This document shows positions 7,541-16,080 of a DNA stretch of 18,531 nt, in pieces. The stretch is from Candidatus Babelota bacterium (lineage in GTDB: Bacteria; Babelota; Babeliae; Babelales; Babelaceae). How positions within the stretch are numbered: position 1 is the first letter of the stretch; the number at the start of each line of letters is the position of its first letter. The DNA is taken from NCBI GenBank assembly GCA_003174035.1, contig PRDV01000082.1:1-18531 (forward strand). The letters run 5' to 3'. The position numbers and the translations under genes were made by a program. The notes beneath the pieces were generated by a model. It had not been told where the DNA came from and did not search any database. It worked only from the letters and a program-made list of their open reading frames with translations.

Positions 7541-9273
7541 TGCGATTCATCCCCCTCAGGCACGTCTTCGATTGTTTTCATATCAAGAAGGCCACCCACA
7601 CCAGGATGTAAACTATCATACAACCTTTTGTAGTAAGGATCATTGAGCAGTAATGGATTTTGAGTATAGTTGAGAACCATCATCATCTCTTTTAACGTAC
7701 AGCGATTCAGTAAAAGATCTAGCGGCAAATAAAGCCGCTCAACAAATCGAGCCGATGGTTCATGCAGAGTGGTACGACCGTGTATTATAATATAATTATC
7801 ATCAGGACCTGCTAAATCACATGACATTATACCTCCCACATACTTTTCAATATGTCCACGAACAAAATTATGCGGAATGTTAAGCAAAACCCATTGAGCA
7901 ATACAAGGTATAAAAAAGTACATGCTCAACTCTGCATCATTGGAAAGTACTAAAAATCTGTTATGCGTAAAGAAAAAGCGCGGTTGGGTATCAGTAGGTA
8001 TCATATAACTTTTTTGCGCCTTCAGATCAACATGTAGTATAGTATCAAGTCTCCGCGGTGACTCCTTTAATTCCGTCGACAATCGCAAGAAAAGGTTGTT
8101 TTCACGAGATAGTAACTGATTTGCAAAACCGCTTGCCAATGATAAATCCCCAACGGTAGCTGAAAAACAAATTTGTGTTTCTTCGGGACGCGCAAGATCA
8201 AAAAAGAAGACAATGGAACCTTTCGGTTTAACCGCTAGATAATGAGAACTCTTAGCATATGCTAAATCCGCCTCCGGAAATCGCTTCCTAATCGAAGAGA
8301 TTGCCAGCTCATAGTCAACAGGCGATTTTTTACGTAGATAGCTATCCGCAGGTAACAGCTTTCCTGTCTCAACACAGTAAGCACTATCGTTAATAATAAA
8401 TGCTTTTGAATCCGCAGAGAAATCACATCTCAATTCTTGTAAAGTAGGTGGCATGTCAAAAGAGTGACCCTGTCCACCCTGTAAAGCCCATAATTCTATT
8501 TTATCACCTTGCTGATCTATATAGTAAAGATACTTATCATCAGGACTAAATCCATGCAACCCTGGCCTATAAACCCATTTTCTTGTAGATAACCCCGATA
8601 CATCATAGAGAGTCATGTCGCAAAGACGTACAGGATTAGAAAGTTGAATAGCGATAAAACTCGCCCTTGGGCTGCACGAAACGCTTGAATACAAAAAATC
8701 CTTATTCGCCGGATCCTTGATCCTATGCGTTACCTTAATTAAGGGTGAAATGGCATTATGTCTTAGCAGCAGTATTTCCTGAATCATCTTTTGCAACTCC
8801 CGTGGCAAAATCTCTTCCAACTGTTCCCCTAGTTCGTAACCAGCTGAGTGCTTTATCTGATCTATTTTTTGAGAGAGCGCCAGCAGTATATCTGCAAAAA
8901 TACTCGGGCAATCAAGAAAATTTACTAATGCTACCATACGTGCAAGGTCGACGAGTGGATACCCCTGTATAATGTCCTGATAATTAACTTCTCTATAACT
9001 ATGCTTGTTCCACAAGAGGCTAAATACCGCTTTTAGGTCTTGCGCTAGCCACTGGGAGCGTATTTCATGCTTTTGTGGCTGCTGGTCTTTGAAATCCTCT
9101 AGCATATCCTTGAAATGCTTACAAAGTGGAATACAATAATCTGGCACATCTATTGCCTAAGCATCTTGTGTAATAATAGTTATTTTTGTAGCAGTTTTCG
9201 ATTCCTGGCTTTTCTCCATTGCGGTGCAGGCTGCAAATCCGAACCCTACTATCAACCATAGTCTACAAACCAT
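7537..9273 (-). pseudogene. Paralog A: exported Skp1/BTB-like plus beta-propeller protein, interrupted by TAG
   Basis: The family frame starts at ATG 9273 (AAGGGG 6 bases upstream) with a normal signal peptide (MVCRLWLIVGFGFAACTA, then MEK). It is interrupted by TAG at codon 39 (9159-9157), where intact paralogs read DNE-x-VDVP. After the stop the frame is open for 539 more codons, down to TAA at 7537. The remainder has all family parts: CIPLCKHFKDMLEDF and VALVNFLDCPSIF of the Skp1/BTB-like part, LPRELQKMIQEI, propeller blades (FSPDDKYLYY, FSADSKAFII, AYCVETGKLLP) and the C-terminal segment CTLKEMMMVLNY...DPYYKRLYD. A GTG at 9147 could only give a protein without a signal peptide. TAG is a genuine stop here because paralog E ends with it. 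The lack of further lesions suggests a recent nonsense mutation. Confidence 0.8.
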
Positions 9274-9333
9274 TGTATACCCCTTCTATTAAGTACTCGT
9301 ACATATTTTCCTCGCATTACAATGTTTAGCCAT

Positions 9334-11058
9334 TTATTTTTCCTCGATTGTTTTCATATCTAAAAATTTTCGCACATCCGGATGTAAATTATCATATACA
9401 TTTTTGTAGTAAGGATCATGTAGTATGAGCGGATCTGCGGCATGCTTGATAATCACTATCAGCTCTTTTAAGGTACAGAGTTCGCATAAAAGATCTAGCG
9501 GTGGCAAATAATATTTCTCAATATAATCCCTAAAACAGTTCTCTCTAAAACGCTCAGCATATAATAACAGATACTGTATATCAGAGCCTGCAGAACGTAC
9601 TGAGTAGACAGTATCCAATTTTCCTGCATCAAACATTTTCCATTGGCATAACGTTGGCAGAAAATAGCATAACCTTAGGTCCCTCTGCCAGGTTATTGCA
9701 AATTTATCATACGCAAAAACGGGGTAATTTTCCACCTTAAAGATAGCATTATTTTTTAACCGCAAATCGACATAAAATAAAGCGTAATAACGTACTTGCC
9801 CATGCAACAGCTTACCCATGTTTAAAAAAACTCCACCTTTTTGAGAAATTATACGACAATGATTAGCTTCAGTCGCATGAGAAAAAAGAAATGTTATCGC
9901 TTCAGCGCGAGAAACATCAAATAATAGAACAATTGAAGCCCCCTGTTCCCTTCCTGGCGCAATAAGAGCCATATATGTATAATCTTCAGAAAAATAATGG
10001 TTAAGGGGTGTGGATAAAGCCAATTGCGGAAATTGATTTCGAATTTGAGAAATGAGATTCTCCGCTAAAGGAAGATTTGTTTTTTCCACTTCTTGTTTTT
10101 CTGCCTCTTTATCATCTATTTTAAACCCCGTCTCTAAGCAATAAGCAGTCCAAGACCGTCCATCATTGATAAAAAGCATTTTCGAATCTTTCGAAAAATA
10201 GGGTTTTACTCCTCCATGAGAAGCGAAAATACGAAAACTTTTTGTAGTTTCCCTATTAATCAAAGTAATCTTGCTACCTTTTACACAGAAAATATATTTT
10301 TCATCCGGACTAAACTCATATACGTCAATAGGAAAAGCTCCTATTTTTCTTATAGAGAGCACTGACAAATCATATACGTGAATTACATCGGTTTCCTTGT
10401 TATTTGCAACAATAATCAGGGTACGGCCATCAATACTTGATTTAATATCTTTAACAATGCCAGTATACTCTCTTGAAACCTCATCATAAGGAGTGGGATC
10501 CTTAATTCTGTGCGTAACCTTGCCTAAGCAACTCATGGCTTCATGTTGTATAAGCACTATTTCTTGTAGCATCTTTTGTAATTCTCGAGGCAAAATTTCT
10601 TCTAACTGTTCCCATAGTTCGTGACCTTCTGAATATTTTACTTCATCTATTTTTCTTGCGAGTTCCAGCACTATATCAATAAAAATAGTTGGACAATCTA
10701 AAAAATTCACTAATGCTAAAATGCGAGCAAGATCTATAAGTGAATGTTCCTGGAGCTTGAGCTGAAAATTGCCTTCCCCATGCCCCTGTCTGATTGCCAA
10801 AAGATTGAATACAGCCTTCACATCTTGCGCCGATGATTGAAAACGTATTTCATGTTCTTGACCGCTCTGATCCTTAAAATCCTCAATCATTTCTTTAAAA
10901 TGTTTACAAAGAGCAATGCAAAAACTCGGCACTGATAGATGCTCATTATCTCGAGTAATAAGGGTTAATTTTGCCTCATGTACAGATTCTTTGCTCTTCT
11001 CCATAGCCATACAAACGGCAAATCCCCAAAATACGAGTAATAATGTTCTAAAAACCAT
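9334..11058 (-). CDS. Paralog B: exported Skp1/BTB-like plus beta-propeller protein
   Basis: 574 residues from ATG 11058 (AAAGGA 7 bases upstream). The frame is open 22 codons further, but that extension crosses the promoter. Signal peptide 1-18 (MVFRTLLLVFWGFAVCMA), then MEK. Residues about 30-137 resemble Skp1/POZ: LTLITRDNEHLSVPSFC, CKHFKEMIEDF and ILALVNFLDCPTIF. ILPRELQKMLQEI follows at about 155-167. The middle contains propeller-like blades (VIHVYDLSVLSIRKIG, FSPDEKYIFCV, FSKDSKMLFI, AYCLETGFKI, IVLLFDVSRAE). The C-terminal segment is CTLKELIVIIKH...DPYYKNVYDNLHPDVRKFLDMKTIEEK. I infer an exported protein-protein interaction adaptor. Host targeting is speculative. This is the most divergent intact copy in its middle part. 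Paralog A lies 60 bases downstream and may share its transcript. Confidence 0.8.
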   Translation of the reverse strand: MVFRTLLLVFWGFAVCMAMEKSKESVHEAKLTLITRDNEHLSVPSFCIALCKHFKEMIEDFKDQSGQEHEIRFQSSAQDVKAVFNLLAIRQGHGEGNFQLKLQEHSLIDLARILALVNFLDCPTIFIDIVLELARKIDEVKYSEGHELWEQLEEILPRELQKMLQEIVLIQHEAMSCLGKVTHRIKDPTPYDEVSREYTGIVKDIKSSIDGRTLIIVANNKETDVIHVYDLSVLSIRKIGAFPIDVYEFSPDEKYIFCVKGSKITLINRETTKSFRIFASHGGVKPYFSKDSKMLFINDGRSWTAYCLETGFKIDDKEAEKQEVEKTNLPLAENLISQIRNQFPQLALSTPLNHYFSEDYTYMALIAPGREQGASIVLLFDVSRAEAITFLFSHATEANHCRIISQKGGVFLNMGKLLHGQVRYYALFYVDLRLKNNAIFKVENYPVFAYDKFAITWQRDLRLCYFLPTLCQWKMFDAGKLDTVYSVRSAGSDIQYLLLYAERFRENCFRDYIEKYYLPPLDLLCELCTLKELIVIIKHAADPLILHDPYYKNVYDNLHPDVRKFLDMKTIEEK

Positions 11059-11106
11059 GTGCTGTCCTTTCGATAAGAAATACGGCGCTTTTCTTATTGC
11101 ATTATC

Positions 11107-11134
11107 ATTATAGCAGAGGTGCATATTTTGTCAA
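11107..11134 (-). promoter_or_regulatory. Strong consensus promoter of paralog B
   Basis: Reading on the minus strand: TTGACA (11134-11129), a 16-base spacer and TATAAT (11112-11107). Both hexamers are perfect, and TGC before the -10 gives an extended -10. The start of transcription should be near 11100, about 42 bases before the ATG at 11058. It is the best promoter in the window. Confidence 0.85.
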
Positions 11135-11227
11135 TTATAAAAAAATATTGAGGCATTTGGGAAATCTTATTCAATTGCAATCTACAGATTACCTAAAAAG
11201 GTTTCGCCGCTTGCTGAAAATTAAGCA

Positions 11228-11257
11228 TTGCCTTTTTCGGATGCCATTTGATAAAAT
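11228..11257 (+). promoter_or_regulatory. Possible promoter of the 69-residue exported protein gene
   Basis: TTGCCT (11228-11233), an 18-base spacer and TAAAAT (11252-11257). Further AT-rich boxes (TACAAT at 11265-11270) are also possible. The boxes are weak and the assignment is tentative. Confidence 0.35.
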
Positions 11258-11293
11258 ACAATTATACAATCGAAATTGATACAAGGAAATAAC

Positions 11294-11503
11294 ATGAGGC
11301 TCTATCCAAGAAGGTTTTATACGTATTTTTTTGTGCTATCATCACTCCTTAGTTCTGTGCAGCTCTGCTCTATGACAGACCCGAGCGAAATGGAAATTGA
11401 TAAGGCTGAGCTTAATAAATTGTATGCGCATTCCCAAAGCTGTCTGCCTTTTCATAAAGGACCATATTCCAACCGAACAGTGCATCCCGCAATGAAAAAA
11501 TGA
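11294..11503 (+). CDS. Small exported protein, unknown function
   Basis: 69 residues from ATG 11294, chosen over the in-frame ATG 11276 because AAGGAA lies 5 bases upstream and a signal peptide starts exactly there (MRLYPRRFYTYFFVLSSLL, then SSVQLCS). Mature residues begin with Met-Thr-Asp, and the product would be only about 43 residues, polar, with one internal Cys. Not recognised. It is transcribed divergently from paralog B and convergently with paralog C, whose stop lies 18 bases beyond. It may be a real small exported factor or the remnant of a larger gene. It is unrelated to the surrounding family apart from the shared signal-peptide style. Confidence 0.5.
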   Translation: MRLYPRRFYTYFFVLSSLLSSVQLCSMTDPSEMEIDKAELNKLYAHSQSCLPFHKGPYSNRTVHPAMKK

Positions 11504-11520
11504 AGCCCATAACAGCTCAA

Positions 11521-13332
11521 TTAAATAGGGCTTACTTCTTCCTCGATTGCCTTCATATCAGCATCCTCTTGTGATAAGAATCTCTCACCAATAGTTGGTA
11601 AGAATCTATCAGCAATAGCTGGTTCTTCTTCGATTGTCTCCATATTGAGAAATTTACGGACCTCTGCATCTAAATTATCATATATGCTCTTATAGTGAGG
11701 ATCGCTCTGCAATAATGGATCTTTAGCATAGTTAATAACCATCAGCATTTCTTTTAAAGTACAGTGATGTAGCAGGAGATCTCGTGGAACAAAATGCATC
11801 TCAAAAAAGGATTGACCTGAACGCTCTTCTCGTACGGCAAAGTAATTCTTATCAAAGTCCGCGAAAAATAGCGCTTCTTTAGGATTCTCTCCGTACCGCG
11901 TAGGTTGCATCGGCGGAAAATTCTGTGCGAGATCAATTGAAATCCATTGAGAGATACTTGCCATAAAAAAATACATGCTCATTTTTTTTTCTTCTGATAA
12001 CACTAAAATTCTATCATCAGCAAATGCGATAAGCTCTTGCTGAACCGTAGGTATCTCATAATACTTCTGAGCATTCAGGTCAACATGAATTATGCTATCG
12101 TAACGTCCTCCCATAAAAGGATTACGAAAACCCATATTTAAAAAAACGCTATTTCCACGAGAAAAAACCCGGCACATGTTTCGATCAGCCTGGCCCGAAA
12201 AACACAGTTTTATTGCTTCGGGCAATCCCATGTCAAACAAATAAAGGAGTGAAGGGTTGTCCCTGGTTTTAATTGCAAGAAACTGATCTCCCAAAGAAAA
12301 ATTGAGTTCTACTGCAATACCCAAATCCAAACGCAGTTCTGGAAATTGATTCCTAATAAGTGGAATCGGATCTGTATCTTCTCTAAAAAGTGGACAATCA
12401 TTATTTTCTAATTGTTGTGTAGTTTCCACGGAATATCTAGCATTGTTGATAGTGAATGACTTTGAATCAGAGGAAAAGCTAGGAACATACCCGGGCCAAA
12501 GCAATGCGGTTGGAAACATTTGATGCTGTCCAGTTTGCAAATCTACTAAATTACTAAGAATTCGCCAGTGATACAACAAGTAGCGCTCATCGGAGCTGAA
12601 TGTGAAATAATTAGTACGAAATTGCAGGCATTTTTTTATAGATGGCCCAGCCAAATCATAAACGATAACTTCACATTCCCCACCCCCATAGGCTATTGCT
12701 AAAAAGCGACCCTGTGGACTCCATTGAAGAAAGCGTCTATTCCCAGAATTTTCAAAACCAAGTGAGCTGATAAAGAGCTCTTTAATTCTGTGAGTTACCT
12801 TTATTAAGGGAGCAATAGCATTATGTTTTATTAATACTATTTCTTGAATCATCTTTTGCAGCTCTCGCGGCAAGATCTCTTCTAACTGTTCCCATAGCTC
12901 GGAACCAGCTGAATGCTTTATCTGATCTATTTTTTGAGAGAGCACCAACAGAACATCAGCAAAAATGCTCGGACAATCAAGAAAATTCACTAATGCTACC
13001 ATACGAGCAAGGTCGAGTAGTGGGTAACCCTGTATACTGTGCTGATATTGAGTTTCGCTATGACTTTGCTTACCCTCCAAGAGGCTAAATACTGCTTTTA
13101 CGTCTTGTGCAATCCATCGCAAACGTATTTCATGTTTCTGTGGCTTTAGGTAATCTTCAAGCATATCCTTGAAATGCTTGCAAAGTGACATACAAGAATC
13201 CGGCACATCTACCGACTCATTGTCTTGTGTAATAATGGTTATTTTTGTCGTAGTTTTCGAATCTTGGGTCTTCTCCATTCCTCTACAAGTGGCAAAGACC
13301 AATAAAATTAGTAACACTTTTTTATACAACAT
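11521..13332 (-). CDS. Paralog C: exported Skp1/BTB-like plus beta-propeller protein
   Basis: 603 residues. ATG 13332 has AAAGGA 6 bases upstream. Signal peptide 1-18 (MLYKKVLLILLVFATCRG), then MEK. Skp1/BTB-like part 30-135: ITIITQDNESVDVPDSC (31-47), CKHFKDMLEDY (51-61), VALVNFLDCPSIF (112-124). LPRELQKMIQEI (154-165). Propeller-like blades follow: WSPQGRFLAIAY (204-215), VIVYDLAGPSIKK, FSSDERYLLYH (245-255), FSSDSKSFTI and YSVETTQQL. The C-terminal segment contains CTLKEMLMVINYA...DPHYKSIYDNLDAEVRKFLNM. The tail beyond it is longest here and holds a 7-residue near-repeat (DRFLP-TIG-ERFLS) that paralog F lacks. The first third resembles A and E, the last third resembles F. Role inferred as for B. 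Confidence 0.8.
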   Translation of the reverse strand: MLYKKVLLILLVFATCRGMEKTQDSKTTTKITIITQDNESVDVPDSCMSLCKHFKDMLEDYLKPQKHEIRLRWIAQDVKAVFSLLEGKQSHSETQYQHSIQGYPLLDLARMVALVNFLDCPSIFADVLLVLSQKIDQIKHSAGSELWEQLEEILPRELQKMIQEIVLIKHNAIAPLIKVTHRIKELFISSLGFENSGNRRFLQWSPQGRFLAIAYGGGECEVIVYDLAGPSIKKCLQFRTNYFTFSSDERYLLYHWRILSNLVDLQTGQHQMFPTALLWPGYVPSFSSDSKSFTINNARYSVETTQQLENNDCPLFREDTDPIPLIRNQFPELRLDLGIAVELNFSLGDQFLAIKTRDNPSLLYLFDMGLPEAIKLCFSGQADRNMCRVFSRGNSVFLNMGFRNPFMGGRYDSIIHVDLNAQKYYEIPTVQQELIAFADDRILVLSEEKKMSMYFFMASISQWISIDLAQNFPPMQPTRYGENPKEALFFADFDKNYFAVREERSGQSFFEMHFVPRDLLLHHCTLKEMLMVINYAKDPLLQSDPHYKSIYDNLDAEVRKFLNMETIEEEPAIADRFLPTIGERFLSQEDADMKAIEEEVSPI

Positions 13333-13412
13333 TTTAAGTCCTTTATGTTAAGTATCATCTCTATTTTTTTCATTTCTATCACGAGAGCACAGCTTTGCAG
13401 TTATTTTGATTC

Positions 13413-14178
13413 TCAATGTGATTTATCATCATCCGCAGCCTTTTCTTCGATTGTTTTCATAGCAAGAAATCTACGTACATCAGTGTTTAAAGCATCAAAG
13501 ATACTTTTATAGTATGGATCATCAAGCAGTAAGGGATCTTCAGTATACTTAATGATCATGATCATTTCTTTCAATGAACACTTTAGTAAAAGCTCCAACG
13601 GAAAATAAAGCATCTGAATAGATGCAGGAGCTTGAGAATCCCTTGCTTCACCATGCAGTATAAAATAGTTGTAATCAAAACTTGCCATGGTGACAGCCAA
13701 AGAATCAAAATCTGCGGCTTTAAAAACTTTCAAAAATTTTTTCAAGCCGCTCCCATAGAACATAACCCGCCGAATATTTCATGAGATCTATTGCCTTCGA
13801 TAGTTCCAACAAAATATCCTTAAAAACACTCGGGCAATTTAAAAAATTTATGAGTGCTAAAATACGAGCGCGTTCGACTAGTAAGTCCTCAGCCTCTTTA
13901 TGACCATGCTTCATGGCCAAAATACTGATGAATTTTTTCATATCATCGGCCGTCCACGGCAGAGATACTTCATGTTTTTCCTGGGATTGGCATGCCAAAT
14001 CTTCTGTCATATTCTTAAAATGCTCACAAAGCGGAATACAAAAAGCCGGAACTTCCAGGTGCTCTTGATCTTGAGTAACAATGACCAGCTTTTCATTTTT
14101 TTTTGATTCTTGCGTTTTTTCCATTGCGCTACAACCAGCAAAACCAGATAAAACTATCAAGCATTGTTTATAAAACAT
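13413..14178 (-). pseudogene. Paralog D: decayed copy lacking the propeller (internal deletion plus frameshift)
   Basis: The N-terminal frame starts at ATG 14178 (AAAGGA about 6 bases upstream), with signal peptide MFYKQCLIVLSGFAGCSA then MEK. It has a good Skp1/BTB-like part (VPAFCIPLCEHFKNM, ILALINFLNCPSVF) and ends at TAA 13720, just after GYVLWERLEKIF. The C-terminal family segment continues in another frame (to TGA 13413): FDYNYFILHG, YFPLELLLKCSLKEMIMII, DPYYKSIFDALNTDVRRFL, MKTIEEKAADDDKSH. Compared with paralog E (1755 bases) about 1 kb is missing, exactly the propeller region, with the junction near 13725-13745 in a run of A/T. The first 152 residues could still be made as a secreted Skp1/BTB-like domain without a propeller. 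The C-terminal part is unlikely to be translated. Confidence 0.85.
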
Positions 14179-14199
14179 GGTAATCCTTTTGTTAAACCA

Positions 14200-14222
14200 T
14201 TTCATTCTTGTTTCACTTTCCC
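14200..14222. repeat. 23-bp direct repeat, copy 1 (flanks paralog E)
   Basis: The 23 bases starting TTTCATTCTTGTTTC recur exactly at 15995-16017. The two copies bracket paralog E. This copy lies between the start of D and the stop of E. It suggests that the E unit with its leader arose by, or can be lost by, homologous recombination. Confidence 0.8.
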
Positions 14223-14228
14223 CACAAG

Positions 14229-15983
14229 CTATACGATTGTTTTCAAATCGAGGAATCTGCGTACATCAGCATGTAAGTTATCATACAATCGCTTGTAGTA
14301 AGGGTCATTGAGCAATGCAGGATTTTGAGCATAGTTAATAACCATCATCATTTCCTGTAAGGTACATTTTTTCACCAAAAGCTCTAAAGGAAAGTACTGC
14401 ATTTCAATAACCCGAGATGGCGCGCATTCCTGTTTAGGGTGTCGTCCACCGTGCAATATCATATAGTCAGAATCAAAGTTTGCAAAAGAACACGATAGAA
14501 CAGCTCTCATACCCTCTGCACGACCGCTACCACAGCGTACAAACTGGTGAGGAATGTCAAGCAAAATCCATTGGGATATACTTGCTATAAAACAATGCAC
14601 TTGCAATTTTCCACGGATCGAAAACGTTAAAAATTTGTCTGGGGCGAATCCAGCAACCAGCGAATGTGTCGGTATCTGATGCTTACGTCGTGTTCGTAAA
14701 TCAATATGAATCACCTCGTCATATATCTGTCCGACTTCGAAATCGCAATCATATTTACCCGGTTTATGTAACAAAAGATTATCTTGATACGCGAAAAATT
14801 CATAATTTATGAAATAGAAAGAAGCTTCAGTGCAGAAAATGCACGGCATTTCAGGCTTAGCAATATCAAATACGCAGATTACGCCGCGCCTCTTGGCTAA
14901 AATAACCATAAAACGACCATTTTGAAAAAGACATTTCAAATCACCAATTAAATATTCATGCTTTTGTTTTATGAGAGCTATCCAATCAGGCTGAGCAACT
15001 GTGCTGCTCTCTTGCTCTTCGGTATCAAACTTGTAGCCACTGTTTTCTAAAGGCAATCCAGTTTCAACGGAATGCGCAATACCATCAATTAAAAATGCTT
15101 TTGAGTCTTGCGAGAAAACACAATCAGAATCTACCCAATAGAGTTTTCTTCCGAACTTACGAACATGCAATGTTTCTAAAGAGAGTAATACAATTGTGCC
15201 TTCACCGTTCGAATACAAAAAATATTTTTCATCTGCGCTGAACCCAGGTATTCTATAAGGATAAGAAAGAAAAGTATCAGTCCATATCAAACGACCCAAT
15301 ACATCATATAGATAGAATTTGAAAACATTACTCAAGTTCTCAGCAGAAACTAGAATAAAATTACCTTTCGGACTGCATATGATTTTTCTCGTTTTCCAAT
15401 AATCCCCTTCCCAATCGGTTGGATGTTTAATCCTATGGGTTGTCTTGATTAAAGGAATGATAGACGCATACCCTATAAGTATTATTTCTTGAATCATCTT
15501 TTGCAGGTCGCGCGGCAGAATCTCTTCCAACTGTTCCCATAGTTCTGAACCAGCTGAGTGCTTTATCTGATCTATTTTTTGAGAGAGCACATCCAGAACA
15601 TCAGCAAAAATGGTTGGACAATCAAGAAAATTCACTAATGCTACCGTACGCGCAAGGTCGACTAATGGGTATCCTTGTATACTGTGCTCATATTGAGTTT
15701 CGCTATTACTTTGCTTACCCTCCAAGAGACTAAAAACTGCTTTTACGTCTTGTGCAATCCCTTGTAAACGTATTTCATGTTTCTGTGGCTGCAGGTCTTT
15801 GAAATCTTCAAGCATATCCTTGAAAAGCTTGCAAAGTGGTATACAAGAATCCGGCACATCTACGAACTCATTATCTTGTGTAATAATGGTTATTTTTGTC
15901 GTAGTTTTCGATTCTTGCGTCTTCTCCATTCCTCTACAGGGGGTAAAGATCAATAAAATTAGTAACGCTTTTTTATACAACAT
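14229..15983 (-). CDS. Paralog E: exported Skp1/BTB-like plus beta-propeller protein
   Basis: 584 residues from ATG 15983. An in-frame TTG two codons upstream is possible. Unlike its relatives, no AGGA-type ribosome site precedes the start. Signal peptide MLYKKALLILLIFTPCRG, then MEK. Skp1/BTB-like part: ITIITQDNEFVDVPDSC, CKLFKDMLEDF and VALVNFLDCPTIF. LPRDLQKMIQEI follows. Propeller-like blades: CSPKGNFILVSA, FYLYDVLGRLIW, FSADEKYFLYS, FSQDSKAFLI, HSVETGLPLE and ICVFDIAKPE. C-terminal segment: CTLQEMMMVINYA, DPYYKRLYDNLHADVRRFLDL, ending TIV with a TAG stop. Its N-terminal third is close to C and A, its C-terminal part to A and D. The middle is rich in Cys and aromatic residues and differs most from its neighbours. 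Inferred exported adaptor. Confidence 0.8.
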   Translation of the reverse strand: MLYKKALLILLIFTPCRGMEKTQESKTTTKITIITQDNEFVDVPDSCIPLCKLFKDMLEDFKDLQPQKHEIRLQGIAQDVKAVFSLLEGKQSNSETQYEHSIQGYPLVDLARTVALVNFLDCPTIFADVLDVLSQKIDQIKHSAGSELWEQLEEILPRDLQKMIQEIILIGYASIIPLIKTTHRIKHPTDWEGDYWKTRKIICSPKGNFILVSAENLSNVFKFYLYDVLGRLIWTDTFLSYPYRIPGFSADEKYFLYSNGEGTIVLLSLETLHVRKFGRKLYWVDSDCVFSQDSKAFLIDGIAHSVETGLPLENSGYKFDTEEQESSTVAQPDWIALIKQKHEYLIGDLKCLFQNGRFMVILAKRRGVICVFDIAKPEMPCIFCTEASFYFINYEFFAYQDNLLLHKPGKYDCDFEVGQIYDEVIHIDLRTRRKHQIPTHSLVAGFAPDKFLTFSIRGKLQVHCFIASISQWILLDIPHQFVRCGSGRAEGMRAVLSCSFANFDSDYMILHGGRHPKQECAPSRVIEMQYFPLELLVKKCTLQEMMMVINYAQNPALLNDPYYKRLYDNLHADVRRFLDLKTIV

Positions 15984-15994
15984 AAACAATGTAC

Positions 15995-16017
15995 TTTCAT
16001 TCTTGTTTCACTTTCCC
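15995..16017. repeat. 23-bp direct repeat, copy 2 (flanks paralog E)
   Basis: Exact match of 14200-14222, located 12 bases upstream of the ATG of paralog E. In both places the repeat sits just upstream of a paralog start (D or E), so it may be duplicated leader sequence. Confidence 0.8.
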
Positions 16018-16050
16018 ACTATAATCAGCAAAACTTCATACGCTTACACA

Positions 16051-16080
16051 TCAAGCCAAATCATCATCCGCAGCTTTTTC
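16051..16080 (-). other. Former C-terminal tail codons of paralog F beyond a premature stop
   Basis: Directly after the TAA of paralog F the same frame reads EKAADDDLA, then TGA at 16053-16051. Paralog D ends with the matching EEKAADDDKSH. The F stop therefore looks like a GAA/GAG-to-TAA change that removed about 10 tail residues. The conserved segment is untouched, so F is probably still functional. Confidence 0.65.

Noticed and set aside
9157..9159. Readthrough or reassigned TAG in paralog A
   Set aside because: Paralog E terminates with TAG at a position matching the family's natural end, so TAG is used as a normal stop here. No readthrough structure was recognised.
11521..13332. LPRELQKMIQEI in the paralogs as an F-box
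   Set aside because: The start resembles an F-box (LP-x-EL-x-x-x-I), but the rest of the roughly 40-residue domain pattern does not continue. It is more likely a helix joining the Skp1/BTB-like part to the propeller.
13413..13763. The C-terminal frame of paralog D as an independent gene
   Set aside because: Its apparent ATG lies within the N-terminal part in another frame, no ribosome site precedes it, and the sequence is the family tail after a deletion.
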